Positions 52,801-62,743 of a DNA stretch of 64,000 bases are shown here, piece by piece. The notes under the pieces are model-generated. The model had not been told where the DNA came from. It did no database searches and saw nothing but the letters and a program-made list of their open reading frames with translations. Source of the DNA: Oikopleura dioica (lineage: Eukaryota > Chordata > Appendicularia > Copelata > Oikopleuridae); the NCBI GenBank assembly GCA_907165135.1, contig OU015568.1:5340501-5404500 (forward strand). The letters run 5' to 3'. Position numbers and translations under genes: made by a program. Within the stretch, counting starts at the first letter, position 1; every line of letters begins with the position of its first letter.

Positions 52801-54370
52801 TGATTCCATTCGCTATTGCCTGATGAGCCCTTGCGCAAAATTTCTTCATTGTTTCGGTTTCAAAAGCACCAATTGAAAGACCATCGTTCGCAACAACTTC
52901 TGCGGCGATTTCCTCAAGCTCTTCGGCGTCGGTTGTAATTGAACGATGGTGTTCTTGGATGTGCCGTTTCACGTAGTAGTCAGTCGCATGGCTCGCTTTC
53001 GCCAAATTGCCTCGAATGCCAAAGAAAACCTATAAAAGAGTTAATTTTACTTGACTGGTCGTTTTTTAACATTAAAACGGCTAATTTTTTCTCACTACCG
53101 ATCAATTTTTACATGAAAGGGTCAATTTTTACATGAAAAAGGTCAAATTTTACATGAAAAAGATCAAATTTTACATAAAAAGGGTCAATTTTTACATGAA
53201 ATGCGTCAAATTTCACATGAAAAAGGTCAATTTTTACATGGAAAGGGGTCAATTTTTACATGAAAAAGGTTAATTTTAACTCAAATCTGGTCAATTTTTT
53301 CTTACCTTATGTTTGTATTCAGCATTAGTGCAGAAGGGGCTCCGGCAAATGAGATATGGCGTCGGCGTCTGGTCTGACTTCGTGATTTTCTCTAGTTTGA
53401 AATCTGCTGTGTAATTGTGATGGATCTCTGAAGTGCAAACGAGCTTCTCATCTTCTTCTAGAATCTCTACAATTTTCTTGAACTCATCTTTGGTTTTTTT
53501 CTTTTTCTCAAATGGAGTAGATGGCGGAGAAAGCAAAGGACCTTCATCAAATTGGCCGTTTTTGACTCATATTTACGAAAAAAATTCATTTTTGACGGAC
53601 TTTATATTGACAGTACATCTGGAAAGATGGCGTCCTTCTGCAGATGGACTGATTTCCGATCATTAGTAAAGTATCTGAGTAATACCCCGCTGCGAAAATC
53701 AGATATGAAGGGTTTATTTCCAAGCAGCTGAAGATGAAATCACAGAAAAGACGTGAAAAGACTCGAGGTACCAACCAGCTGTGATGAAGTCAGAATCATG
53801 GTGAATTTTTACATGAATAATATTATTTTTTTAATTGAATAACCCAAAGTCGGATTAATTATGGCATAATTTTTCTTAGTATTTTCGTTAAAAAAGTAAG
53901 GATTATTATATGTTGATCTTTTTTTGCATTAAAAATTGATTGTTATTGAATTTTTACAAGGTCGCTCGTTTTCGGAATTTTAAGATCCCTTGCGCGAAGG
54001 GATATCCCACGCGCGAAGGGATCGGCGCGATCCCTTTGTTTATGTGAGCGCTCCCTTCTCGTTGCCTCTCGCTGCGAGGCGATCCCTTACACCGTGGGAT
54101 CGAAACGGCGCTGTGGCGCGCGATCCCTTCAAAATCCCCCGCGATTTGACACCCTGGTTGCTGCTCCCGCATTCTGTTTTGACGGTCATAATGGGCGAAG
54201 GCAAAGACTTTTTGAAGGTTTTTGGATGAAATAGAGAGATTTTTTTAGAAAAAAAAAATTCTGAAAAAATTGTCGAAATTTTTTTTTCTGTGAGAAAGAA
54301 CCTTTCCTAGCGCTAGAACAACCAGAGGAGTGACAAAAGTCCTGAACATTCGCGCCCATCTTCTTCTCAT
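49892..54370 (-). CDS. Type II Golgi sulfotransferase (heparan-sulfate type), split by a transposon
   Basis: Exons on the minus strand: 54307-54370, 54157-54207 joined across the transposon to 52138-52353, 51545-52000, 51221-51394, 50810-51181, 50341-50628, 50169-50297, 50000-50127 and 49892-49954. The ancestral frame is 646 codons. It starts MRRRWARMFRTF plus TPLVVLALVFAFA, a signal anchor, then a stem rich in Q/Y and a long Ala/Pro/Val stretch (PAAPAAPAVPAAP). The catalytic part begins PDLIITG and GAKKCGTTAL (PAPS 5'-phosphosulfate loop); later come ERHFF, CYEKTPDYF, VLCDPVRRAFSHFL (3'-phosphate site), PGMSLRRVADFAGVP, FDDEKGYFC and CLGSSKGR. These are NDST/HS3ST-type landmarks. Introns 1 and 3 are GA-AG; intron 3 avoids an alternative stop at 51522, where a separate stem-only protein could end. 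Catalytic exons look intact, but the 1.8-kb insertion (52362-54156) blocks the stem frame. Confidence 0.8.
50645..50797. mobile_element. MITE, GGTGTCTGGAACC family, copy 4
   Basis: GGGGTCTGGAACCG, AATTTCGACAAATTTTGCG, AACCAATCAAAAGCC, CGGCCAATCAGCAGCCGAG, CAAATTTTGTCG and CGCTTCCAGACACCATCCC. It sits in intron 5 of the sulfotransferase between GTACG donor and CTTAG acceptor, and leaves splicing signals untouched. Confidence 0.75.
52712..53536 (-). pseudogene. Partial hAT transposase-like frame
   Basis: Two minus-strand exons. 53291-53536 reads STPFEKKKKTKDEFKKIVEI with CRSPFCTNAEYKHKVRKN. After a roughly 270-base intron, a second exon reads GNLAKASHATDYYVKRHI, VVANDGLSIGAFETETMKKF, to the stop near 52715. 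The ANDGLSIGAFET piece resembles the hAT segment ending in 'LPF..VE...F', and the Cys/His ladder resembles a BED-like region. No DDE core or C-terminal dimerisation region is present. This identification is tentative and leans on the element's ends. Confidence 0.5.
53095..53305. repeat. Tandem GGTCAATTTTTACATGAAAAA repeat
   Basis: About ten units of 20-21 bases (GGTCAATTTTTACATGAAAA with small changes such as GGTCAAATTTTACATG) in the presumed intron of the hAT fragment. No similar array elsewhere in the window. Confidence 0.85.
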
Positions 54371-54374
54371 CAAC

Positions 54375-55635
54375 TGCGACTCGGTGTAGCCCCGTGGACC
54401 GGGCTTGAATCTCGTGTAAGTATCGCTATCTTTTAGCCGCGGATCAACGAATTTTGTTTGTTACAAAATAGATATTAATTCAAACATCCTCTCTTTTCTG
54501 CAATTTTTCGACGAAGCGAAGAAAAAATTTTAAATGAAGAATAATTTGCGAGAATAATGAGCTGTCACTGTCAGTCGGAAAGTTTATCTCGGGGCAGAGC
54601 AAAATTCAGAAATGACAAAAATAGATTTTCAACATGTTCCCAAAAAAAGAATTTCAGATATATTTTAGAGAAACCGTATTTTTATTTGAACAAATTCATT
54701 TTGATATTTTGGCCGTGAATGGCATAAGTGATTAATGACGTTAAAAAATTGAAAAGTTTCCGTACAGTTTAAGGGTGTCAGTCCATTAATAAATGAAACT
54801 CAATTTTATTTATTCTTAATTCTGTCGATTTTTCTTTATTTTTAACTCATTTCTATAAATATAATAAAAATATAAGTAATATTAATATATTGCCAAGTCG
54901 TTGATTACACCCTTGAAAGATCATTCAGAGCCGTTGCGCCTTATCATAATCCGAAAAGAGCGTGGCGCGCTTCTTTTTACTCCTCCAAAATCGTAATTTT
55001 CCCATGAGAGAAGTGGCGAAAAACGCCTGCTGTCGGCTTTTCTATTTCCTGAATTTTTGATCCTATCCTGATGCTGCTTGCATCTCCGCTAATCTTCTCT
55101 CAAACATGAAGTTCGTCTCTTCTCTTATCACTCTTTCTCGCCACTCGCGTGCGCCATCTCGTGACAGAAGGGAAAGTCGAAAGTTACGAAGAAAGTAAAA
55201 ATTGTAACGAAGCGTTTTGATACGACGGGGATTCACCGCGCGGTCAGAGTCCGGTACAGCCGCAGGCCCTTTCAGTCCCAATTGAGCTACCCGGCTCAGC
55301 ACTGATCCCCTCAAGTCAAAAACGAAACACTGACGCGCATAATAACACTAAGCCCTTTTTTGGGCAGATTTGAGGAAATTCTTGGTTCAATGCCAGGAAA
55401 ATTTAAAATTATCATTATTTTTCTTGGCAAAATAATTAATAAGACAAAAAATCATAAAAAAGCCATGAAAACTAGCAGCTGTTTTTCTAAAGTCAATAAT
55501 TGTTGAAAATAAATTCGGCGGGCAATTTTCGATTTTTTCGAAATTTTTTTCACATCATTTTTTTGAAATGAAAAATAAAGCAGTGAATAAAACGAGCGAA
55601 AAATCTCGGGAACCAAAAGATTGGAGCTTCAAAAA
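54375..55635. other. Non-coding with a TTAA-type element and a tRNA-like segment
   Basis: Upstream of the sulfotransferase. TTTAAGGGTGTCAGTCC at 54769 and TTGATTACACCCTTGAA near 54900 look like the ends of a TAAGGGTGTCA element of about 140 bases. No exon seen. Confidence 0.4.
55228..55302 (-). other. Degenerate tRNA-like sequence (possible tRNA pseudogene or SINE head)
   Basis: On the minus strand: CCGGGTAGCTCAATTGGGA is a good pol III A box (TAGCTCAATTGG). About 40 bases on, GCGCGGTGAATCCCCGTC resembles a B box (GGTTCGAATCCC) with changes. The anticodon and acceptor stems do not pair well, so I do not call a functional tRNA. Confidence 0.35.
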
Positions 55636-55642
55636 AGGTTTA

Positions 55643-55828
55643 CTTGACAAAATTATTCTTTGTTGACCTTTTCTTATTCAGCATATTTGCCATATCTTGC
55701 GACTTATTTGCTGTGGGTGCTTTTTCTCCTCCGATTTGCTGCAAAAGAAGGCTTCTTTGTGAATTTTCGAGGACCAAAGCCAAATTTCCGACCTGGACTG
55801 TAATTGTTTCTTCCCTGTAATTGCTCAT
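55643..55828 (-). CDS. Hypothetical 62-aa frame
   Basis: Starts MSNYREETITVQVGNLALV at 55828, is hydrophilic, and ends TKNNFVK near 55640. Divergent from the MGSSSSK gene with about 120 bases between starts, so they could share a promoter. No family recognised; it may be the first or last exon of something larger. Confidence 0.25.
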
Positions 55829-55945
55829 GCAATTAAATAAATTAGCAAAAAGAACAAAGCGTCGATTGAATTGTATATTTGCGTTTCTATGAAACACGGA
55901 AAAAGTGAGCAAACGAACAAAAGAAAAAATACTCAAAAAGAAAAA

Positions 55946-56675
55946 ATGGGTTCGTCTTCGTCAAAAAACACTGCAGACCCGCTGAATTCAACCCTGCCAG
56001 AGCTAGAATCAGAGCAAGCATTTGCAAAGAACAAGAGACAGCTAGAACCAGATGTGATTGGAGCTAAACTAGCAGCCAAAGCGCAAGTCGTTGCTATGTT
56101 TGGACAAGGTATCAAGAGGAAGATTCTTTTTTTAGTTCATTTCTAGATGCGATCTACAAAGACCAGCAAGAAAAAGACCAACCTCCTGTTTATCGCCACC
56201 ATCCTTCCCCTGTCAAAATCACTCCAGCAAAACCTGATGGGAAGTTCTACTTCGTCTCCGTCGGCTCTAGAAGGGTAAGGTTTTCAAAGCCAAAATCTTC
56301 CTCATCCTTCTTCTTTTTTAGGTTCAACTGCCGATGTACGGAAAAGACCTTGAATTCTCCGAAAAGGTGTTCAAGAAAGAAAACGGAATTGAAGACAACG
56401 AAGAGGAGGAGGACCAGAAAGAAGAAGAGCCATTACCGATTGAAGAATCCAAAGCAACAAAAACAGAAGAAATACAAACTCTTCAGATTGAGAAAGAAAA
56501 CTCTAAAGTCAGCTTCAACTTGGAAAATGAAATGATCTCTCCCCGAGACCCAGAAGAAATGGACTTTCCGATTGTCCCGGAAAATGAGCCGGAAATGCCA
56601 GAAATTTCGAAAGAAAACTCGAAAATCTCGGATTCGCTTGAAGAATCTCATCCTATTCCCATTCTTGTTGCTTGA
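55946..56675 (+). CDS. Unrecognised acidic protein with N-myristoylation motif
   Basis: Exons 55946-56108, 56147-56274 and 56322-56675 with clean GT-AG junctions and matching phases, 214 aa. The start MGSSSSKNTADP fits N-myristoylation (G2, S6, basic K7), suggesting membrane attachment on the cytosolic side. The middle exon is compact (KITPAKPDGKFYFVSVG). The C-terminal half is disordered and acidic (EDNEEEEDQKEEEP) with repeated EKENSKVSF / SKENSKISD phosphosite-like motifs. I chose the third in-frame ATG because the upstream stretch is A-rich leader. No known domain. Confidence 0.65.
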
Positions 56676-56937
56676 AATAAACAACTTATTCATTGATTTC
56701 AAGAATTTTGATCTGGTTATCTTTAAAAAAGCTTTGCTTTTTTCTGAATTTAATTGAATCCAACCAAAAAACGGCTCTGAAAAGAGCAGAGCACAGCTAG
56801 TGACATTCAAAAAGGAACGAAAACGGAGCTCAAGCTGTCCAACTGTCAGACAAACACTCGTGACGACGGTTCTTATAAGCGCACGCTCTTTCGGTTTTTC
56901 CTCAGAATAGCTTTGTCTCTTTCAGAGATCACTCGGT

Positions 56938-59461
56938 ATGGTTATCGAAGAAGTAAATGAGAGAACGGAGACTCCGATTTTTCGGACCAAAGTCCAGGTG
57001 AATAGGCTTTGGTAAGGAAAAAGACTTATTTTTAAAGTGTCTTGATTGCGACTGCATCGGTGTCTTGAGAAAATCAGGGGAAAGTGTTTATTTATTTCCC
57101 GAAGAAGTGTTGACAACTCGAAGCATTCACACTCGAAAGCGAGATTTGAAAAAGGAGAAAACATGGAAGAAGAAAGCGGCCGCGCAACTGAGCTTTGCCA
57201 AGCACGGATTTTCGACCATGCTTCAAATGGGCTCCTATCTCAGTTCTGGCTCCCTGTTTTGGATAACTGTCATGCTTCTTGGTATTTTTCATAAAATTAA
57301 TAAATTGGTCCTATTTCTTTTGATGATTTCAAAAAACTTTTTGTGGGGCCGGAAATCGTAAAAAAACTGCAAGTGCAGTTTTCTTTAGCTCGTCGAGACG
57401 AGTCGAATGATAGGTCTAACTCTTGATAACTCTAAGGATTGACCGGTTTACCGGCTGGTTACCGGAAATTACGTTGTCACCGGCCGTTTTTGTTCTAGAA
57501 GTGGTAAACAGATGATCGACCCAGGAAATTTTTCCTTATAGTCAGTTCTACTGCAGGCTAAAAGATGAGAGTCGTATCATTACTCCGAAGAGAGTTATCA
57601 CTAAAAACAGTAAATTTTGCATGAATTTCGTTGTCGCTGCGCGTTCCTGATTTCTAGTCCCATTTCCGCCAAAAATAGTATTTCAGTGATAACTCTCTTC
57701 GGAGTAAGGATACGACTCTCATCTTTTAGCCTGCAGTAGAACTGACTATAAGGAACAATTTCCTGAGTCGACCATCTGTTTACCACTTCTATAACAAAAA
57801 CGGCCGGTGACAACGTAATTTCCGGTAACCAGCTGGTAAACCGGTAAATCCTTAGAGTTATCAAGAGTTAGACCTATCATTCGACTCGTCTCGACAAGCT
57901 AAAGAAAACTGCACTTGCAGTTTTTTACGATTTCCGGCTCCACAAAAGTTTTTTGAAATCATCTATATAGCGAATCTGCATTCTCTTGAAAAATCCCGCG
58001 CGGTGACGACTTTTCTGACTTCGACTTGCAACCGAAATTACAAGGAATGCGTTCGAATCGCCGAAATGGATATCTGCGGGCATTTGCTGAAGCAATGTTT
58101 CGAAACTGAAGAATTTACGCTCCCGGAGCCGGTTTCTCAGATCGAAAACGCCAACGCTGCGCCGCTTGACTTTTCCGAAGAGGAGAACGAAGTCAATCTT
58201 CGTCGCTGTCGGAAGAAACAGTTTTACGACCAGAAGATCTGCCGCCATCTCTGCTCTGAAACGCTTGTCTTGCAATCAACAAGGACCAACCCAATCTCGC
58301 CTTGCGAATCGATGTGTTTTCAACTGACAACTGCCTCCGAAGGCGCTGGGGAGATTTGTCCATTTCAGGAGTATTGTCCGAAGGGATGTCCTTGTCCTCA
58401 TTACGAGTGCGAGAAATTTGAATCGCGTCAGAAAATGATCCCTGTTTTTGATCTTCTTAAAGAAAGTGAAATGTCAGCGACAATGATGGCTTCGTCGACA
58501 ATGTCAAACTCCACGACGTCAACGTCAAATTCGTTCATAATTTCTACGAGCTGCGAAAATATTGTTCCATCCAAATCTGATGAACGGATTACTCGGCGTT
58601 GGGATGATCCTCCGAATAATCGTAAAGAATTAGTAAAGCCGTTACCGATTATGTTAGCGGATTTAGAGGGAAATGCTCGAGGAATTAACGTCCCAGACTG
58701 CTTTTACAATTATGAATGTTTTTCACGATAAATTCGTTTTATAACGTAAAAATTTATTTTAGGGTAATAGCCTATTAGTAATAGGCTATGAGTCATAGCT
58801 ATTTTCCGTTACTAACAGTTTCATCAAAAAGACATGAAAAGTCAATTGGCGCCACTTTTCTCCATGGCGAGCACTATTTGATAGATGCAGTGGGAAATTT
58901 AATGAGATTGGCAGAAGATGATAATGCCCCGATATTCATTGAAAATCGACTTAAAAATGTGTAAGAATATTCCCTAGTTTCATTTTTTTATAAAAGTGGT
59001 TTCTTCGTCTTTCACTTTGGATCGTCGATCGGGACTCATCAAATTGAAATTCAAACCGAAGAAAAAGAAAGAAAAGTGTTTTCAGTCGTCGTCATCTGAA
59101 AAAGGTCAAAAATAACAAATTGTTATTAACAATGACCGTTTTTATTTTTAACATGAGTAAAAATTCGAGGAGAATTTTTGACCAGTTAAAGCCGCCCAAC
59201 TGCCCGGGACGACAAATGCTTCTACTACGCCCCCGATTACAATGCGAGGCGATTCGAAGAGGCTCAAGGTTACATTCCCATCAATCACATTAACGGCAAA
59301 GTGTCATCGATCAGCTTCAAAGGAGTTTTTCACTTGATGAGCGTCAAGCTGGGAGATAACTATATCAGGTTGTCGACGACTCTTTCTTTAAACAGAATAA
59401 GTGAGCGCGAGGAATTGGAGAAAGGCTGGAAAAAGGCGAATTTGGAGTTCCGGCTGAGCTG
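56938..59461 (+). CDS. Membrane-anchored cysteine-rich kelch-like protein (gene C)
   Basis: Exons 56938-56997, 57038-57281, 57971-58713, 58842-58960, 58997-59077, 59192-59368 and about 59400-59461, likely continuing to about 59.96 kb. The N-terminus has CLDCDCIGVLRK, a basic stretch, then a transmembrane segment (SSGSLFWITVMLL). Outside come cysteine clusters (CNRNYKECVRIAEMDICGH, KICRHLC, CESMC, EYCPKGCPCPHYEC), a short Ser/Thr linker, then kelch-type strands (LPIMLADLEGNARGI, GATFLHGEHYLIDAVG, DKCFYYAPDYN, VSSISFKGVFHLM, EELEKGWKK). The CPKGCPCPHYEC block plus kelch strands parallels genes A and B. Intron 2 holds a 642-bp palindrome, and intron 3 fits only as GA-AG. The function is unknown. 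Probably a type II surface protein. Confidence 0.6.
57322..57963. repeat. Large near-perfect palindrome within an intron
   Basis: Arms of about 280 bases (57322-57603 and 57684-57963) match almost base for base when inverted, with a loop of about 80 bases. Landmarks: GATGATTTCAAAAAACTTTT, CTGCAAGTGCAGTTTTCTTT, GTCGAGACGAGTCGAATGAT, GGTAACCAGCTGGTAAACCG-like, CTGCAGGCTAAAAGATGAGA, each present in both arms. It begins 40 bases after a donor site and ends 8 bases before the acceptor. Confidence 0.92.
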
Positions 59462-59559
59462 AGAGATCTTGATTTTGTCCACGTGGTTCCTCTGGAACGA
59501 GTTAAAATTTGTGATGATTGACTTTGATTTAAACTTTTTTTAACCGAAATAAGATCGAT

Positions 59560-59964
59560 GTGGATAGACTACTTCTGATTCTGGTGACAAGAAGTATCGA
59601 TCTCTCAAATACGCTTTACTCGGTGTTGCTGGAGGCAGAAGGAAAGTTTTTGACTCTTGGTCGCGAATGGGTTGGCTCGCTTGATAAATACGAAGAAAAA
59701 TCTTTCTGCTATTCGAAATTATTTGCTTTTGATGGCTGGTACACGGGTCAATCGGGCTATAACAACGACGAGTGCGAATACTACGCAAACGGAGTCGTCA
59801 ACGACGAGAAAATCTTCATTCAGAATTACCTTTTCGATTTTTCATTCGAAGTCAAGTTCTATTTCGGAAAGGATTTATTTTTTTTCGAATTTGATAGGTC
59901 GGAAGTGCCTCCGTTTTGTTGTGGTCCTGCTCTACTCTCTAGTGTAACTGTAGCCTCTAGATGA
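59560..59964 (+). CDS. Probable further exon(s) of gene C or an adjoining gene
   Basis: Open frame of about 134 codons with DGWYTGQSGYNNDECEYYAN and EKIFIQNYLFDFSFEVKF, of good composition. An overlapping second frame reads KYALLGVAGGRRKVFDSW, which is more kelch-like, so the true exon limits are unclear. The region from 59838 onward is duplicated at 60256. Confidence 0.35.
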   Translation: MDRLLLILVTRSIDLSNTLYSVLLEAEGKFLTLGREWVGSLDKYEEKSFCYSKLFAFDGWYTGQSGYNNDECEYYANGVVNDEKIFIQNYLFDFSFEVKFYFGKDLFFFEFDRSEVPPFCCGPALLSSVTVASR

Positions 59965-60915
59965 CACGAAAATGGTAGCTTAGGTGTTGTATTTCAGTTA
60001 GGTTAAAACTGACTTGTGTTGAGTAAACACTGAATTATGTTATGGTTGCACAGACTGAACGCAGTGGAAAAGCGGCGAGCGCCTCCAGATCTCTGTCAGA
60101 TCGAACGGCTTCTTGCTGACCTAACAGCTTCTCAGTCTTCGAAGTCTTCTGACGATTGGAGACTCTAGAATTGAAGAAAGAAGTGTAGAGATGATCCAGC
60201 GTAAGATGTCCAATAGGAGTAGAGATGAAAGCAGTGGTGAGCCAAGGGTTTCAATTCATTTTTCATTCGAAGTCAAGTTCTTTTTCGGAAGTGCCTCCAC
60301 TCTGTTGTGGTCCTGCTCTACTATCTAACTGTTGCCTCTAGATAACACGTAAAAGGGTATTTTTGGTGTTGCAAAGTCGGAGTCCAATATAGGGGACACC
60401 AAGATAAGGGACTTTTTGGCTCAAAATGCCGAATATCAGCGACAGACAAAAATCAAATTTATGGGACTTTTTTCGAAAATTTTGAAGCAAAAAAAGTCCC
60501 TTATACGGACCCCAACTATAGTCCAGTTAGGTGAACACTGACTTGTGTTGAATTGTACCGGTAGGCTACCGGGGACTCCCAGTACCAATTTTTGAATGGC
60601 AAAATTTTAGTCAGCCAGGAATGCCCGCTCCGCGGGATCTGTGGTAAGAAACTTACTGATTCGGACAGGATACACTTCTATTTACCCGCCTACCATTGTT
60701 CCGACTGAAATATTTCGTTATAATATCACTCGAAAAGCCGAAATTGGTACTCCCAGTACAAAAATTGGTACTGTCAGTACCAAAAAGCTTTGGTACTGCG
60801 AGTCCCCGACGCCCGAATTGTAATATGGTTGCACAGACTGAATGCAGTTGAAAAGCGGCAAGCGCCTCCAGTTCTCTATCAGATCTAACGGCTTCTTTCT
60901 GACCTTACAAAGGTT
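59838..60915. repeat. Direct duplication with two later insertions
   Basis: Unit A (59838-60132) and unit B (from 60256) share TTTTCATTCGAAGTCAAGTT, TTGTTGTGGTCCTGCTCTAC, AACACTGACTTGTGTTGA-like and GGTTGCACAGACTGAA with GAAAAGCGGC. Unit B is expanded by two inverted-repeat inserts: about 60380-60525 (GGGACTTTTTGGC ... AAAAAAAGTCCCTTAT) and about 60558-60822 (CGGGGACTCCCAGTACCAA ... TTTGGTACTGCGAGTCCCCG). Confidence 0.75.
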
Positions 60916-60952
60916 AAAAATTTCAATCAAATTATAAATTCTTTTGCAAGAC

Positions 60953-61468
60953 CTTCTCGAAATCGAGTTCGTCCAGCAACCGGCAAGAAGACAAATGTTC
61001 GTCACGAGCAATCCATTTTTTGCGTTTCACGACGATGTTTTTCCTGCTTTTGCTAAGAACGCTGTCGCTCAGCCGCGATATCCACGGAGTTTCGGACAAT
61101 CAACGATCATTCCGGATAAATTTTTTACTTCTCTCGCAGAATTGAATCATATTTCTACATTGGAGATGAAATTAAATGGAATAGAAAAATTTGAACTCGA
61201 AATGGTCTTTCAAAAGAAATCGCCAATTTTTGAAGAAATAAAAATACTTGAATTGAGTTTCTTTGATGGATCAACTCTTCTCAGCTTTGGTGTTTCTTCA
61301 AATTTTTCTCTTTGGATTGATTCCGATTATCTTGAATCTCGCTCATCTTTGGAAACGAATATCACTGAAACATCGACGATTAAATTACATTTTAATTCAT
61401 ACAGTTCAACGGAAACTTCTTTGCAAATTATCAAGGGAAGGTTAAATAAAATATACACGCTTAGCTAA
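60953..61468 (+). CDS. Unassigned beta-rich exon
   Basis: After a TTGCAAG acceptor the frame reads LLEIEFVQQPARRQMFVTSN, FFAFHDDVFPAF and later strands ending RLNKIYTLS, stop at 61466-61468. Alternating hydrophobic strands (FELEMVFQKK, ILELSFFDGSTLLSFG, SLWIDSDYLES, TIKLHFNSY) resemble a jelly-roll or laminin-G-like fold, and no clear signature is present. It may be the C-terminal part of the gene that starts at 56938. Confidence 0.4.
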   Translation, partial: LLEIEFVQQPARRQMFVTSNPFFAFHDDVFPAFAKNAVAQPRYPRSFGQSTIIPDKFFTSLAELNHISTLEMKLNGIEKFELEMVFQKKSPIFEEIKILELSFFDGSTLLSFGVSSNFSLWIDSDYLESRSSLETNITETSTIKLHFNSYSSTETSLQIIKGRLNKIYTLS

Positions 61469-61469
61469 A

Positions 61470-62735
61470 TCGATAAATAATGAACCAGAAAAAGAGTCAA
61501 AAGAAAAACCAAGAACTATGGAATATGAAAATGAGTGGTCTTCAAAATTTGAATAGTAAAAAGATGCGGATCTTCAAGTTTGATCATCGCGCAGAAATCA
61601 AGAATTTTCATTTATCTTATGAAAAGGCAATTTTGGTTATGGGTAGGGCCGACGATAAAAAATTCAAAATTAAGAACTTTCATTTGAAATAAAATTTCAT
61701 TTAGATGAAAGCCCAGACAATTCTCTACAAAACTTCGCTCATGGGGTGGTATGAAAATCAACAATAAGCCGATAAGAATCGGTAATCTGGGTACTGAGGG
61801 TGATGCAGAGCGAGGCGCCCCGTAGTTTGAAATTCGCGCTCGAGCCGCATTTTGAGATAATTGAAGCTGGACACGAGAATTAAATTTTCAACATATTTTA
61901 AGTAAATAAATATTTTTAAAGGGAGAATATGGAATAAAATAAATTAGCACTCAACGTAACATGCATCCTTTTCGTTTTTTTTCCAAAAGTTAAGCTTCAG
62001 CTTCTTCAAGTGTCAGTTCAGTATCCAGGTCTTTGTCTTGCTCCTTGATTTCGACTTCAGCTTCTTTATTGAATTCTCAATGTCTCGTTGAACTTGATTA
62101 GCGTAGCCTCTAATTAAGAATTGCTTTTGATTTCGGCGGCGTTTCTCCGTTTCTCCGTTGATTTCGGCGTAACTCGTTCGTAATCTTGCGAACGCCGTTC
62201 GCAACGAAAAATCTTGCCGTAAGTGTGCGCTTCGCGCATTTTCTTGGAGAGAACTCATTGGCTTGGCAGGAGCAGTCTTTTTCTACCGCTGGGACACATT
62301 TTGAAAAAGTTGTGAACGATTTTCGGCCAAAAATTTTTCGATTTTCCGAACGCCGTTCGTAATTTGCGAACGCCGTTCGCAAAATGGCCTTTGCGAACGA
62401 AGCCGCCCGCCACCCCGGACTTTTTCCGCCGAAAATGCATTGTAAGGAATTTTCTCTTATAAGAGAAAGATAAACATTTCCGACATCAATCTGATGTCAT
62501 TTGATGTCGTCTGATATCCTCTAATGTCAAATGTCTAACATTTGGAAGCATGACAAAAAATTACCTGTTTCCAACATCGCCAGCCGACTTTTTTGAGTTG
62601 TGCCATATTTGGCACATCGAATACACTGAAATGTGCCATATATCATGATATATGGCACATTTGGCGGGGGGGGGTGAAATTCGAGTTTGGCGGCGTAAGG
62701 CTAACAGGTTCTTGGGGTTGATTTTTGCTCGTTGG
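61470..62735. other. Mostly non-coding with GAACGCCGTTCGC repeats
   Basis: A 70-codon frame at 61480-61692 is Lys/Asn-rich and unconvincing. From 62160 to 62400 there are four copies of the palindrome GCGAACGCCGTTCGC or a near variant, and a TGATGTC-rich run lies near 62480-62530. A long palindrome is listed separately. Confidence 0.5.
62629..62662. repeat. Perfect 34-base palindrome on GTGCCATATATCATGATATATGGCAC
   Basis: The sequence from 62629 to 62662 equals its own reverse complement (AAATGTGCC, ATATATC, ATGATAT, GGCACATTT blocks). A related imperfect one (TGTGCCATATTTGGCACA) lies 30 bases upstream at 62599-62616. It is about 80 bases before the frameshifted kelch-like gene. Confidence 0.85.
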
Positions 62736-62743
62736 CCCTAGTT

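Larger units (their letters stand above)
52362..54156 (-). mobile_element. hAT transposon inserted in the sulfotransferase stem exon
   Basis: A perfect 8-base duplication GTTGCTGC (52354-52361 and 54157-54164) flanks the inverted ends CAGGGTGTCAAATCGCGGGG and CCCCGCGATTTGACACCCTG. The CAG start and 8-bp duplication are hAT hallmarks. Subterminal regions on both sides carry many GGGATCG and CGATCCC motifs, likely transposase-binding repeats. At 1795 bp it is short for an autonomous hAT and seems to encode only an N-terminal fragment, so it is probably non-autonomous. Confidence 0.9.
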
